This document shows, piece by piece, positions 12,380-25,000 of a stretch of DNA of 64,000 nucleotides. The stretch is from Ancylostoma caninum. Taxonomy: Eukaryota > Nematoda > Chromadorea > Rhabditida > Ancylostomatidae. Location: the NCBI GenBank assembly GCA_037903475.1, contig JBAJFG010000024.1, positions 992,001-1,056,000 of the forward strand. Direction: 5' to 3'. Within the stretch, counting starts at the first letter, position 1, and every line of letters starts with the position of its first letter. The translations under genes were made by a program, and so were the position numbers. The notes beneath the pieces are model-generated. The model did no database searches. It saw only the letters and a program-made list of their open reading frames with translations, and was not told the DNA's origin.

Positions 12380-15300
12380 AGCACAGCACTTACTTTAGTA
12401 TTCATTTGCAGAGATGCCACGACCACATTAATTTTTTTTCGATGCAATTAGTTTCCTAGAAGCTAAAAGTTAGCAACGAAGCAGCTGTGAGAAGTTTAAC
12501 AAAAAAAATCAATAAGTATCTACTCCACTGATGGGAACAGCTGAGGCCGTTCATTGGGTAGTGGATGATAACGACTGTCCCTATAGATTATTCTATTAAA
12601 GGCAGCACCCACAGGAATTTTCGACTTGAAAAACTCAGTGAATTCCAAAGATAGCGAAGGGGCTGAACAGTTGCATGACGTCGAAACTTTCCGATAGCAC
12701 CAAAAACCCTATTTTTGGAAGCTCAAGGCCAGGTTAGATGTATCAGGTGTGGTCGAGTTGCATGAGCCATCGGATGGGGATCGACATCAAAAGATCGGTA
12801 GTGCCTTTTTTCACCGGTTGGATATTTGCGCAATCAATTATTTGTTCGAAACTGCAGGCTTTTCGTACCTCATTAAGAAAAACAACCACTGGAAAATGTG
12901 TAGCGCTTAACTAAGACGACACTTAAAAATCAAAACCTCAGGAAATCTTCTAATGGAAGAAAATTCGGAGAAAACTGAAATTTCAACGAAAACATATTTG
13001 AACCGTTGCTAAACAGCTTTAAATTCTGTAAAATGTAAATGGGAAAGCATTTCATCCAATCGAAGTAGCAAAAGTACGAGAAAAATCATCAAAAGAACTC
13101 ACAAAAAGAGAAAAGGACTGAATTTTATCAGAACGTCCTACTCAAGACCGCGAATGGTCCACTGTATGTACTGTCTGTTCCAAAAATCAGAGCAATTCAA
13201 TGTGTTTTGTTTAATTACACATCACGCATTTTACCACACGCCAAATCATGGAAACTGGAGCTATCAATCGACGATCGATAGCTGGAAGCGTGCCAAAACA
13301 TAACAACGTTTCTTTCAAAGACACCTTGATTGCTTTTAGTTGGTAAAAAAAATGAGTGATCGCTTGCCCTGGCTGTTTCGTCCTACCCAATCTGCAGGAT
13401 CAACGGGGTTAGCTAGTATACCCGTTTGCCGAAGTTCCTGTAGATTCCAAGGAAGCTCCTTTGGCTTTACCAGGAGACGGAGGGCACCTTGCTAGCTGAT
13501 GTGGGTGCATGGATGAACGCCAATTTGGGCTCGCAATGCCTCAGCTGACGGAGAATTTACTTGGAATATGATTTTACTTGAAGACACGATGGAATAGAGA
13601 GTCTTCATTTCTCACAGTAAAGTGTTAATATTTTTGTTGTGGATGACACCTTTCCCACCGCCAACAAACGGAAAACCCTTTCTGAAATAGGATCATAGCT
13701 TAGCATTTTTTTTATTGGTTTAGCCTCTTTCTCTATTTCTAGTTTACGTACTAAGTTTTTGAATGTTTTCGGAGTTCTGTTTAACCTCCAATGTTTCATC
13801 GGTTTGATCATTTGTCTTATGTAGCGCACCTTGAGTGCAATAAAAATGAAAATGAAAATGAAACGTGACGAGACTTACCTCATCTTGGCGGATGGCCAAG
13901 TAGCATGATTCGTGAAAAAGACAGTACGTCGTTGAGTCTTAGTGTGAGTGTTTGTGTCTATTGTTTGCATTCACTACTTTTTTTTCTGTTTTGCTTTTCC
14001 AGATTTGATTGTATTAGTCAATTTTGATGGTCAAAGCCTTCTTTTAACGTATGAATAAAATAAGGAATAAAATTCCACAGACATTACACTACATCTGAAA
14101 AAGGTTAGATTCAAAAAAATTCGACGAAGGTTTCAGTAGTTTCACCCTAAATTTGTTTTTTTAATGCAAAATAAAATTCGACTCATTTGGAAAAGCAATT
14201 GAAATAAGAATGATTATTTTTAGAAGTGGTCGTATTTTGATCTACTCAACAAGCGGTGACTGTTACGTGTTGTTCGTTTTACGTAAACAACACGTGGCCA
14301 AAGTATCCGTCTTCCTAACGCCTTATCGCGTCCACCCACACAGTTCGCCAAACTACAGTACCACGAGGGCGTGGCTTCATTAATCATGCATAGTAGGCGT
14401 GAGACTTAGGTTTGCGCTAGCTCATCAGCGCTGTATGCTCATTGGATTCAGTGAATTCGCGTGTTTTTCTGTCCTGCAGTGTGATTTAGTTGTGTGGTTA
14501 CCGTTAATTTAACGATTAACGAAATAGATCACTAGAAATGAGCCACATTATTCTGCCATTCCTTCAGGAAATCTCTGAAATTTTCGTATTTCATTCGTTT
14601 CCTGACCAATTACGAGTTTGTCAACGCAATCACGAAAGTTTGCAGAGATTACTTTACAATTGTCACTTGCCTAACATGATCTGACATCAAACAGAACATC
14701 CTTGGTTGCGGCGAAATGTTTTGTTTACATTCGCGATGCATTCCTTTGTTTTGTTAGAGTTTTTAGAGCACCATAGTTCATTTCCGTAATTGCACAGAGA
14801 CTTGGTTACAGTAGTGTACCTTTACTCGCACATTCATCAGGTAACAGTTTCCAGTACGCAGTGATATCGCTAATATCCCTGGGTGGTCCGGTGGGAAGCC
14901 TCGGCCTGTTCCTAACTTTTATAAGCTTGCTGAGACTCAAGGCAACATTTGCCCATCTTCCTGGATTATCTCCAGATTTATTCAATGCTGAAGAATGCGG
15001 ATTTGACCAAGGATTGGACATCGAACCCTCTGTTTGACATATATCTGACTATTTTTTACTACCATCATATTTTTTGGAGAAGCCCAGGACCTATTCTTCT
15101 TTTTTTTTTGTGAGCAGTGAATTTTCGTTGATTTTCTCTTCCATTCATTCTGAATTCATAAAAAATTGCACAAATTTGAAACTAGCTCTAAGTTGACTGC
15201 TGGAGGTTTCCAATATTCTACCGTAGCCAGCCATAAAACATCTACATTTGAAGCTTGGACACATGGACCAATAGCGAAACATCGTCAATTCATACTTTAC

Positions 15301-15763
15301 CACAAGAATTACGCGTTACCCACTAGCTATCCTTTCAATAATATCTACCACTTCGTACCTACATATGTGTCTACATTTAGGCCGAACCACTTCAGCAAAC
15401 AAGGCTTGCGGTTCCATTCATTCCTCGGGTTTTTCACTGCCTGTACCCTACTGTACTACTGCAAGCTAGCTGTAATCCCTGATTTATGAACAATTCCTTC
15501 TTAGCTGCGAGTTGTTAGGATGTGGAAATGCCTCACATCCGGAAATTCGCTCTTGGACGGCATATTCTAATCGCATATGCAATGATATTTCCCTACTACC
15601 AAGCATCTGATGCAAAATGTAAGACTAAGTCTATGGGTACTGCTATATACAGGCCCAGGGGTATACAATATTTGGTGCCACTTTATGCCTGGTTTTCTAA
15701 TAAGCGCTCTAACCCCTGCTAGTTTCGTCCTGACAGTAGAAGTCGTAGCATATAAGCATGTTA
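12380..15763. other. No recognised gene
   Basis: The interval includes an AAAATG microsatellite near 13842-13862 and an ACGTGTTGTT/AACAACACGT inverted pair near 14268-14297. The 107-codon plus frame at 15166-15489 has no domain I recognise and no convincing splice context. Confidence 0.35.
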
Positions 15764-15896
15764 CAGTCGGGTCCGGCAGCAACTGCAAATGGGCGCCGGC
15801 GGGCGCCGGCCGCCGCCACCCTCCGGCGCCCCGGTATTAATGAGCTATAAATCACTCGAACTTGGGAGAAAGCGAAGAAAAATACAATTTTAATCC

Positions 15897-16190
15897 ATAG
15901 TAGATAGGGTGCAATGGATATGTTAAGGCTATAAAGCAGAGGACCATTTTCACAACTTTCACGTTTTTTTCATTTTTGTGATATTTATGGGGAAAGATTT
16001 CTGAATACACAATAAGCGAAGCCAACTCCTCCATTTTCTGCTATAGTACACTGCTTCGCGAATACAAAAATGGCCGTTACTCTTCTATAGATGGACACAG
16101 TACTTCATTTATCCCATCTGAATAATAAAGCTCATCCAATTCGGGGTCCTCAGAAATAATTGAAATCCGTATAAATTGTTCCATATCCAT
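15897..16190 (-). pseudogene. Broken copy of the element's small ORF
   Basis: The minus-strand frame starts MDMEQFIR and matches the intact 97-codon ORF at 50650-50943. Here a 1-base insertion (GAAGTACTGTG against GAAGTATGTG) shifts the frame, and a TGG codon has become TAG soon after. No known domain is visible in either copy. Confidence 0.6.
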
Positions 16191-16447
16191 TGCGAAGTAG
16201 TTCAACCGCTGTCATTTATCTTTTGTGGAGCAGTCCTTTACGGCGGAGTTACTCTCTCCCGGTTTCCCCCAACTTTGAAAAAGTGGTTTTTCACTATTAC
16301 TATTACTTAAACTTACACTTATCGTAGTTTGTCTTCGAAATTTATGCAAAACGTTGCCGGATGCCTTCCTGGACTACCCGAAGGAAATCACGGGGGACGT
16401 TCCAAGCAGTGAACCCCAAACACTGCGATACTTAACTCTGGATCTCC

Positions 16448-16515
16448 AACGGAGTGGAATCAGCGATAGGGAAAGATTGCAATCTGCCGCTCGAACCACT
16501 GAGCCATCCGGGCTA
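16448..16515 (-). other. tRNA-like unit 2 of copy A (Cys-GCA-like)
   Basis: A box TGGCTCAGTGG and an anticodon arm CAGATTGCAATCTG, in which GCA would be the anticodon but the loop is one base short. The B box is degraded (GATTCCACTCC). It is a decayed tRNA-like unit conserved in the other two copies. Confidence 0.55.
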
Positions 16516-16585
16516 CTTTTTATATTGGAGTTTGTTAGATAACTGCAGCAGTCGTAGGCAGCATACTATATGTATTTGCAAAACG

Positions 16586-16660
16586 GGGGCACAGAGCAGG
16601 ATTCGATCCCCTGACCACCACAACGTCGATCATTCGCTCATCCCACTGAGCTATGCGCGC
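16586..16660 (-). other. tRNA-like unit 1 of copy A
   Basis: It has an internal A box (TAGCTCAGTGG) and a near-consensus B box (GGATCGAATCC), with the D stem and part of the acceptor stem pairable. The anticodon loop lacks the invariant T33, so a working tRNA is unlikely; it is a tRNA-derived sequence or Pol III promoter. Confidence 0.6.
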
Positions 16661-16967
16661 ACGCGATGCAACGTACAAATGGCGTCCAATCTTGCTTACA
16701 CTTACACTTATCGTAGTTTATCTTAGAAATTTAGGTGAAAAGGGAGTTGGGTGGGGCTACTCCTGTGAAGCTTAAGCCTAAGCCTCAAACCCATTCTTAA
16801 GCATAGGGTTAGGCTTATCTACCCTGTCTACTATGGACTAAAATTGTATTTTTCTTCGCTTTCTCCCAAGCTCGAGTGATTTATAGCTCATTAATACCGG
16901 GGCGCCGGAGGGTGGCGGCGGCCGGCGCCCGCCGGCGCCCATTTGCAGTGGCTGCCGGACCGGACTG

Positions 16968-18278
16968 TACCTTTGAGTTCTTTTTTTTTTCGCCTTTCCC
17001 GTTGCTTCCTTCGAAATTTGCTCCCTGTCAGCAAATTTTTCTATATAACTGTGGTTCGTCCATGAAACGGGGGGGGGGGGGATCGCCTGCCTCCTCCTAC
17101 TTTCCTTTAACGTGTTTTTTTTTCTTTCACGCTCACGGCATGTCAGAATTTATTGCTTTGAGCTTAGTCCTTTACTTCGTTTTTGTTGCCCCCCTCCCCC
17201 GAGTTTCTTTATTTTAGCGTTCACATGTTCCACTCCAATCTTCTTTGATATGATAAGGAGCACCTGGGTGCATTGATCAAATAAATAGAGAAAAATAAAT
17301 AGACAAAAAGATAAAAATATAAATTCCTCCATTGCAAACCACTTGCTCATGTAAGTATTCAAGTCCCTCATGGAAGTTTGAAAACCTTCAAACGATTGAC
17401 AGTACACTTCGTGCCCTCATTGTTCATAACCACGTTCAGCACTCATTGTTAGTTTTTTTTCTCGAGAACCACAGCAATTAACCACTGGCGCAATTTACCT
17501 ATTAGAGTGCTTTCTGGACTTTTGGTACTATAAACTATTCGATATATTTAGTATATTTTTGTTATTTTCACAACAGCTCATACAGATGGAAAACATTTAC
17601 AACTATATTACCTGAATAATCGTTTTACAGTCTCCTATGGAGCTTTGTGACTCATTTGCGCTTACGAAGGATCAAGGATCATCGACCATAATACCTACCT
17701 CGTTACGCTTCGTCTTCACTTTACTCATACATGTTTTGCGATTTAGAGATCCAGTCAGTCATGCTCGAATTGTCATTGTTTTCATGGTGTCAAATGCAGT
17801 CGTTCAATTCTGCTAAATAGTGTAAACAATACCTGGGATGAGCCGTATGTTATATTGGAAAATTCCCCTCTTGCACCTATTTCTACCAGAGTTATTGAAG
17901 TCCTAAGATTGTAGATCTGGGGCACTCTTATGATATAAATACGTGTGAATTGAGCTTTTTACCACAATTACTATTATTTCAGTACCTATGCATTTTATAT
18001 GTATCTCATGCATAGTTAACCAGAGCAGCTGAAGCAAGCGTTGTTTTCAGAACTACAACTAAATTTCTACTTTTATTTTTTTCGTTTATTCTAAATTTCC
18101 ATCGCCTACATTGTGCAAGTGAACCTAGATTCCTTAGTACATATGCAGGAGTCGTGATATTTAGCTACTTATTTGTTTGTTTATTTATTTATTTATTCAT
18201 CGAATACACAAAAATTGTGCACAACAACGTAAGGATCAATGTGTACCGGTAATAGCAGGGGTAGACCTCTACTGAGGC
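16968..18278. other. No recognised gene; G and T homopolymers
   Basis: The stretch has a G-run near 17070, several T-runs and an ATTT microsatellite at about 18172-18200. No exon chain could be supported. Confidence 0.4.
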
Positions 18279-18391
18279 GGCATGCACCACTGAGATTACC
18301 TAAGGTAAACGTGTTAGCACCACACGAAATCGTTCACCATTAACACGCGAGGCAACACTTTTACCCTGGTTAATCTCAATCATGTATCCAG
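18279..18391. mobile_element. Short palindromic MITE, copy 2
   Basis: It has the same layout as 12271-12379: a left end CATGCACCACTGAGATTACC, an inverted right end ending CATGTATCCAG, and the ACCCTGG core motif. It is more diverged than copy 1. Confidence 0.5.
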
Positions 18392-18981
18392 GCCGTGGAT
18401 AACACAAACGATTGGGTTTGATTTCTCCTACGTATGACACTAAGGATTCTATAGTTTTACAGTTGAGACGCTGTAAGGAGCTAAAAGAGGAATGCCAGAT
18501 ATGTCTGTGCCAGCCAGCTCATACCATTTTATCTCCATGAAATCACGTGATACCTAGTACCCTGACAGATTACCCACATTTCTCTACCCCTGCCACCCCC
18601 CCCCCGTACCGCCCGGCAAAATTTCAACGGATTTCTAGATATCATGGATACATATTCCCTACTACAAAAATTCAAACTTGCCGCTACACTTTCCAAAGTC
18701 CAGCGTGCATTCGTATCGATCAATTTTATTGATTGGCCAGATGATATTTATTGGCGCCTCCACTCTTCTGTCACTACTATTCTTTACACTTACTCAACAG
18801 TCATTAATTTCCACATTCTTGTTCACAAAGTGGGCGGAGCGACGCGCTCACACCTCTGCAACCGGAACTTGTCACCAGCAACCATGGCTGTCGTCGCCAC
18901 ATGCATATCGTTTCCTATTGCACTGGCTTCCATATTCGTATGAGTCATCCCGAATTATTGATCGAATCGATGGTCATCTCA

Positions 18982-18987
18982 TTTCAG
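18982..18987 (+). promoter_or_regulatory. Probable spliced-leader acceptor for the SLC1 gene
   Basis: TTTCAG lies 21 bases upstream of the ATG at 19009. Because no upstream coding exon with a matching donor was found, it is best read as a trans-splice site. This favours the ATG at 19009 over in-frame ATGs at 18901, 18940 and 18970. Confidence 0.5.
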
Positions 18988-19008
18988 GCACTTCCCACCT
19001 ATGCGAGA

Positions 19009-22000
19009 ATGTCATCGACTCGCGTCGCCGTGCTCCGTTTCTGTCGTGAGAACACGCTGCTCGTCATGACAATCGTGTCCGTGGTGCTGGGGGTTTCGTT
19101 GGGATTCGGACTGCGACCGTTGAATTTGTCCGCCGAAACGCTGCAACTCATCAATTTTCCCGGCGAAATCTTCATGCAAGTCCTCAAAATGATGATTTTG
19201 CCGCTGATTTTCTCCTCGTTGATTTCAGGTGGGAACATTTACCTTTTCGCTTACCTAAAACCATTTGGAACTTATGGAGAAATCTGCGTTGTTTTTTCTT
19301 AAGTTCAAAATTTTTATGATCTGCGGAATGAGTCGGTAATTGTTTTTTTTTTCTTGGCAAATTGTCTTCTTCGTAGTCCTGAAGGAATCTATCCGAACAC
19401 CCAACTCAAAAGCGCACAGCCAAAAGCTAAGATTGCTTTTCTAGGAAAAAAAAGACTGTGGTACTTCTTATTTTGGGCGGAATTACTTTTCTGTAACCAG
19501 GATACTGCACCAAATAATCACAATTTTGATATTACTAGTGTAACATAGCAGCCGCTAACGGAAATTCCGTAGATGTCTTGGACCAGGTGGGAAATCCTAA
19601 ATACGGCGCAGGATCACATGAGGTCGAGGGGCGTCCTCCATTCCCCATTATTTATTTTATTTATTTATTCCACACATCAACCAATTGGTGTGCCAAGAAA
19701 AACAACCATGAACCGGAAGGTATAACACAACGGTGAAGTGAAACTCGAAGTTAGTCAACTGTCTGAGAAGGCCTACTCACAAGACAATGGCTAAGGTAGC
19801 GGAAAGACGAGAGCTAGGAATATTTGTGTGACAATTCCTTGAAGAAGCTAAGCCAGCTGTGCCACAGATGTTTTAAATGTAATATATGTATAGAAGCTAT
19901 GGAGCTAAAGCCTGAAATGTAAGATGTGCCCACACCAGCCAGCCAATCGGCTCTCCAAACGTGTTGGAGCTTCGGCGTGCAGGTATACTGGCTGTACACC
20001 CTGTGGAACTAGCATGATGGGCAGCCGACACATCAGCATCATAGCTTAGATCGAAAGGCAGGAATAACTGTAGCATAATTGCTGCTGAAAGGCTAGAAAG
20101 AAACCATGCGCATCGCATCAGTATGAAATCCAAGGCCAGTACTACGATGCTAATGAAGTATGCATGTGCGGGTAGAAGCCTATCTGCAGAAACGAGATTG
20201 AAATTGATACAGTGATCGTGAAGATTAGCGATATTCAGAAGATACACACGGAGAACGAATACGGATAAAACAATCTTTATTAAGTTACTTGTGGTCTTAA
20301 CGTGGAATTGGTAAGACACTTCGATAACCAACTAGACACAAACTGAGGTAATGACGCAGATGGAAACAGCGCAGGCAGATGGCAGCACACACTTACTGAG
20401 ATGTCGTGACACTGAAACAACGCCAAATATTAGTGAAGAAGTACTGGTAAAAACGAAAATTTGGATGAACAAGACTGCTAGACGACGTTGAGGAACTCGA
20501 CGCCCTTTTCCGATCCTTGTCGAAAGATTTAACTGCAATGAGTGAAGTGACGTTCCAATACATATATCTTAGTGTTTTATAATCGAGAGATGTTTAACGC
20601 TTCAATCTTGAATATTCTGCTTCTGTTTTGAACCTATATTATATGTATTGAGCCTGTATTGTATTACTGTGTTATATCACTAGGAGAAGTTGAAACACTC
20701 TGGCCGTTCAATAGAAGATGCTATTGCACATAAGCGCAGAGCTCCCCTTCTGAATTTTTGCGCATTCATTGCGAACTGAAATTCATTTATTTTTTGTACT
20801 TTTTTTTCTCTATTCTGGGTATTTCACATGAACCATTTATTGCTTTCAGCCACCTATTGATTAGGGTCAAACGCAAGACTCCTCAGTTCTTTTTCCGCTC
20901 TCTATAGTGACAGTTTGCATCTTGGGGACGCTCGAATGAATCCAGTGTGTTGTTCAATGGGAACAATTTGATCTGAAAATTATTAGGCGGATTTGTGCAA
21001 TTTTTACCTGTCAAAAATAGCAGATTTTCAGTGATAGACGCGTTATTTCAAGAATTCTCTACCTACTTGTCTCTATTATTGTAATGAGTCATAGGGCCGG
21101 TTGAAATTTTTCCTTATACAAATACCTATCATTCTTATGATTGATTACGTACCTTTTTTGGACCAATTCTTTTGTGCACATCATTCCTTTACACTTTCCT
21201 TTGCATCTCAACAAACTAGCTAATCACAGGCGTATCACGAGGAAATCACGTGAAAATCATGCGCTATTAACTCGTTCGGACCTGTCGGATATGGAATGAC
21301 AAATGAAGCGTGTGTTACGGTAATGTTGACGTAGCTACCATGCGGCTGAGACGGTAGAGATGGTCTTTTGACGTCATCAAGGAAGTGATTGTGGTCGTAG
21401 TGGAAACAATTGGTCTCGGGCCTTGAACCCAGCGCGTTTCTGATGTCAAAGGCCTAAAATGAACTTGGGCGTGGCTAGAGGGTTCAAATCGGTGCTGTGT
21501 ACAACTTATTGGAACATACGTCCCCTGATCCAATATGACGTCATCATACTAGGGTTGGATTGAATGAAAACATCAAAGCACTAGGAAAGATGCCTATAAA
21601 AGTGATTCTAAGGTCGTTTAATAGAGATACAGAAGAAAAACAAAAAAAATTAGCAAAAATGGGAAGAACCAGGGAGAAACCATTAAATTTTTCCTTCCAG
21701 AATAACCAGAAATTGATCACTGATGGCTTGTAACGCGGGATCACATTATTTATTTCCAAAGTAGGAAAATATTTCAGTGAGCAAAGAGAAATGGAGGAAT
21801 AGATAAAAATGAAAAAGAGAAGGAAAAAGATGACGAATTAAAGACAAGAAACCTTTCTTTTCACTTCGTAGATATTTTTACAAACAATACGACACGACAG
21901 CGAAGAGCACCAAAATCGATATCGATTTTTCAGCACTGGCTCAAATGGACGCAAAAGAATCAGGCCAAATGGGATTGGCTACTGTTCTATACTATCTCAC

Positions 22001-25000
22001 CACAACAGTTCTAGCTACATTGGTGAGTTTTATTGATTTATCGATTGGTTGCCATTCACATAAATGTTTATCAATATCCGTAGACATCACTCTTTCTCAT
22101 GAGTTTAGTGGTAGGCGTTAGCACCTCCGGAGTTATAGCTACAGTTAGTATCTTTGATCGCCTGAGTTTCCTAAAAACACATGCTCTCTAACCTATGCCA
22201 CGCTTGACTTCAGTGATATTCAATATTAAATTTATCCATAATAATCCATCAAAGTTTATCCTTCTTAACCAGACAAGCACTGAAGTTCACCCCTCCTTCG
22301 GCATTCATCAACAAGTTTATCTCAGGTCACAGGGTAAAGTACTGGGTAAATTGAATCTTTCTATATGAGGCAGATAAACGTTGCTGTTCAATATTATCCC
22401 AGGTAGTAACTCGTACCACGTGGTAAACGTTTACCTCCATTCTCAATGATGAATACCACCCAATTCCTATCGATTGACACTTACACCATATCAGAAATCC
22501 TCAAAATACGATGACTTTATGACTATGCGCTCATCTTTTATATAGTGTGCCCGCAGCGGAAAGTTACATATTAACTTGCTGATGAATCGATATTATTGAT
22601 TTTTGAACCCATGAAATCAATTGCCTACTAATCGATGATCACATTCAGCTTGGTATATTCCTCGTCATGACCATTCATCCTGGTGACCCGTCCATCAAAG
22701 CCGGCAGCTTACCCGATGTACCAGTAGATACCGACGTCTCCCCCTTGGACACATTTCTGGACTTAGTAAGGTAAATTCGATCCTATTTTCAGTGAACAAA
22801 GGTCAATTTATCGATTTTTAGGAACATGTTTCCGGAGAATATCATTCAAGCGACATTTGAGCGTGTTCAAACCACATATGTGGCGCAACGGCCGCGGATA
22901 GCGAAAAATTCCTCCGAAGAGATCATTATCATGAAAAAAGCGATCAGCACCACACGTGGCATGAATATCCTCGGTACGCGTTATTGATTTATCGATTTAT
23001 TGATTTATTAACGGGAAACTATTTCATTCAAAATTTTACCGTTTCATCCCTTTTATTTGAAATGACGGTGTCGGTTAATGACAGTCAATTTGAATAAGTG
23101 ATAAGCTGCACGTTTTCGTGAGTGGCAATTACGGTATATTGCTGGGTACCGTGTTGGTTGGAGTTACTGTAGAAACACATTGCTGTCGAGATAAAATGCA
23201 ATTATTATACTTTAATGAATCTTGCATGTGAACCGTAACTTTAAAAAGTGTCGAATGCAAATTTTTTATCGTGGCTTTTGATCTATCGATTATTGATTTT
23301 CGTCGCAATTATTTACCATGTGTCTCTGACAGTGCTCTGTTTCCCCGCGCCCTCGTCACCTGTCCTGATCCCTGAGATTTTCAGGCATAATTGTGTTCTG
23401 TACGGGCTTCGGTATAGTGATCTCACAACTCGGCGAACGTGCACGAATTGTCGTCGATTTCTTTGTGATTCTAGACGCTGTCATTATGCGTTGGGTGGAG
23501 ACGCTTATGTGGTATGTCAATCGATCAATCAAATCAATACAGTACTCCCAAGATCAAGTTGTTAAGGTTTGCTCCACTCGGAATAACGTGTCTCGTTTGT
23601 GGTAACTTGCTGGAACTTGATGATCTATCCGACACTGCAAGTGTGCTTTTGCTGTGAGTTGCAATTTAACGATCGATTATTGATTTTTTGTCGCGACCAC
23701 TGAAATGCTTAGATTCTGTTGTTATTACTATGCAGTACACGTCTTGTTATGTATGATATTACTTTATTTCCCTTTTCACTGGATTTTTTCAAATGGCGCC
23801 AAAATCAATCGTTGTTGAAGTGGGCGGTGCTTACCCATGCGTGATATCAGTTAGTTCTTGGTAATCAAAGATAGTGGCATTGACATGACAGTGGCCTATG
23901 AACAGCTTATAGGGGGCAGTCGATCGATCAATAGAATCAATTTTGACATTGCTACATTTGATAGTACGTATCGTCTGTTATACAAGGGGCGGAGCTTACC
24001 CCTTCGCGTTCCCAAATTGGCGAGGACTCCGGGTTTCTTCCCACCTCCCTCCCCTCCTTCTTGTTCGCTACGTCCGCGGTTGAAGCTTCTGTACAAGTAA
24101 CTAGATTCTCGACATATCTGAACCCATTAAAACTATCATCTCAGAAATCAATATATTGATTTTTCAGTTATGTGTTCACAGTAATCGCCGGCCTCATTCT
24201 ACACACAGTGATTACGTGTCCGATTCTGTATTTCTTGATCACAAGAAAGAATCCGATGTTCATCGTACGCGGTATGATGCAGGCGATCGTGACGGCATTT
24301 GGAACGGCATCCGGGTACGTAGCTGCGGACTACGCACCTAACATTACGTCTGAATTAAATGTTTCTTCAGTGGCGCAGCGTTGCCGATGTCGATGCAGTG
24401 CATGGAGGACAACTGCCATGTGGATCGTCGCATCACACGATTCGTGCTGCCATTGGGTTCCACTATCAATATGGTTTGTATTGAATATTGATTAGGGCAG
24501 AGACACAGAGTAAAAGCAGCACACGTTGAGGTCTAATCTTAGAAAAAGAACGATTTTTGCTTCTTTCACTGTGAATCAGCACGGCACGTCTGCTGAAAAT
24601 TCTATTAGAGTTGCTAGAGTCAGACAAAAGGGCACATCGATTGATGTCGTCTGCGTCTCTCACCGCCATCGATCTATATTTCCCTCTTTTTAGGACGGAA
24701 ACGCTCTCTATGAGGCGGTAGCCGTGATTTTTATCGCCCAACTCAATAATGTCGACTTGTCATTCGCCGAGGTGGTTACCGTAAGGTATCGTAGCTATTA
24801 TTCCCTTATATTAAAGGAGTACAGTACCGTATACCAGTCACATTGCAGTGTCACCGCCACCGTAGCGTCCATTGGACTTGGCTCTGTGCCAGCTGGGCTT
24901 GTCTCCATTCTGCTGATCCTCAACACTGTCGGACTACCAGTCAAAGATGTGTCGTTGCTGTTGACAGTCGACTGGCTGCTGTAAGTTATTAGGGTGATAT

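Larger units (their letters stand above)
15764..16967 (-). mobile_element. tRNA-bearing TIR element, copy A (full length)
   Basis: The 1204-bp element is flanked by TA on both sides (15762-15763, 16968-16969). Its ends are inverted repeats of about 145 bp beginning CAGTCSGGTCCGGCAG, with a very GC-rich first 70 bp (GGCGCCGGCGGGCGCC type). On the minus strand the order is left arm, two tRNA-like units, remains of a small ORF, right arm. TA flanks suggest a Tc1/mariner-type integrase acting in trans. It is closely similar along its whole length to copy C at 49885-51073. Confidence 0.85.

Noticed and set aside
15166..15489. 107-codon plus-strand frame
   Set aside because: No domain, no splice context and no repeat evidence; chance frame until expression is shown.
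16354..16542. Frame starting MPDAFLDYPKEITGD, also at 42139-42327 and 50286-50474
   Set aside because: It is the antisense translation of the second tRNA-like unit in the three element copies. Its repetition comes from the repeat, not from a protein family.
22290..22460. Possible third copy of the 12271/18279 MITE in an SLC1 intron
   Set aside because: Only scattered words (CAGGGTAAA, CAATGATGAATACC) agree; too diverged to call.
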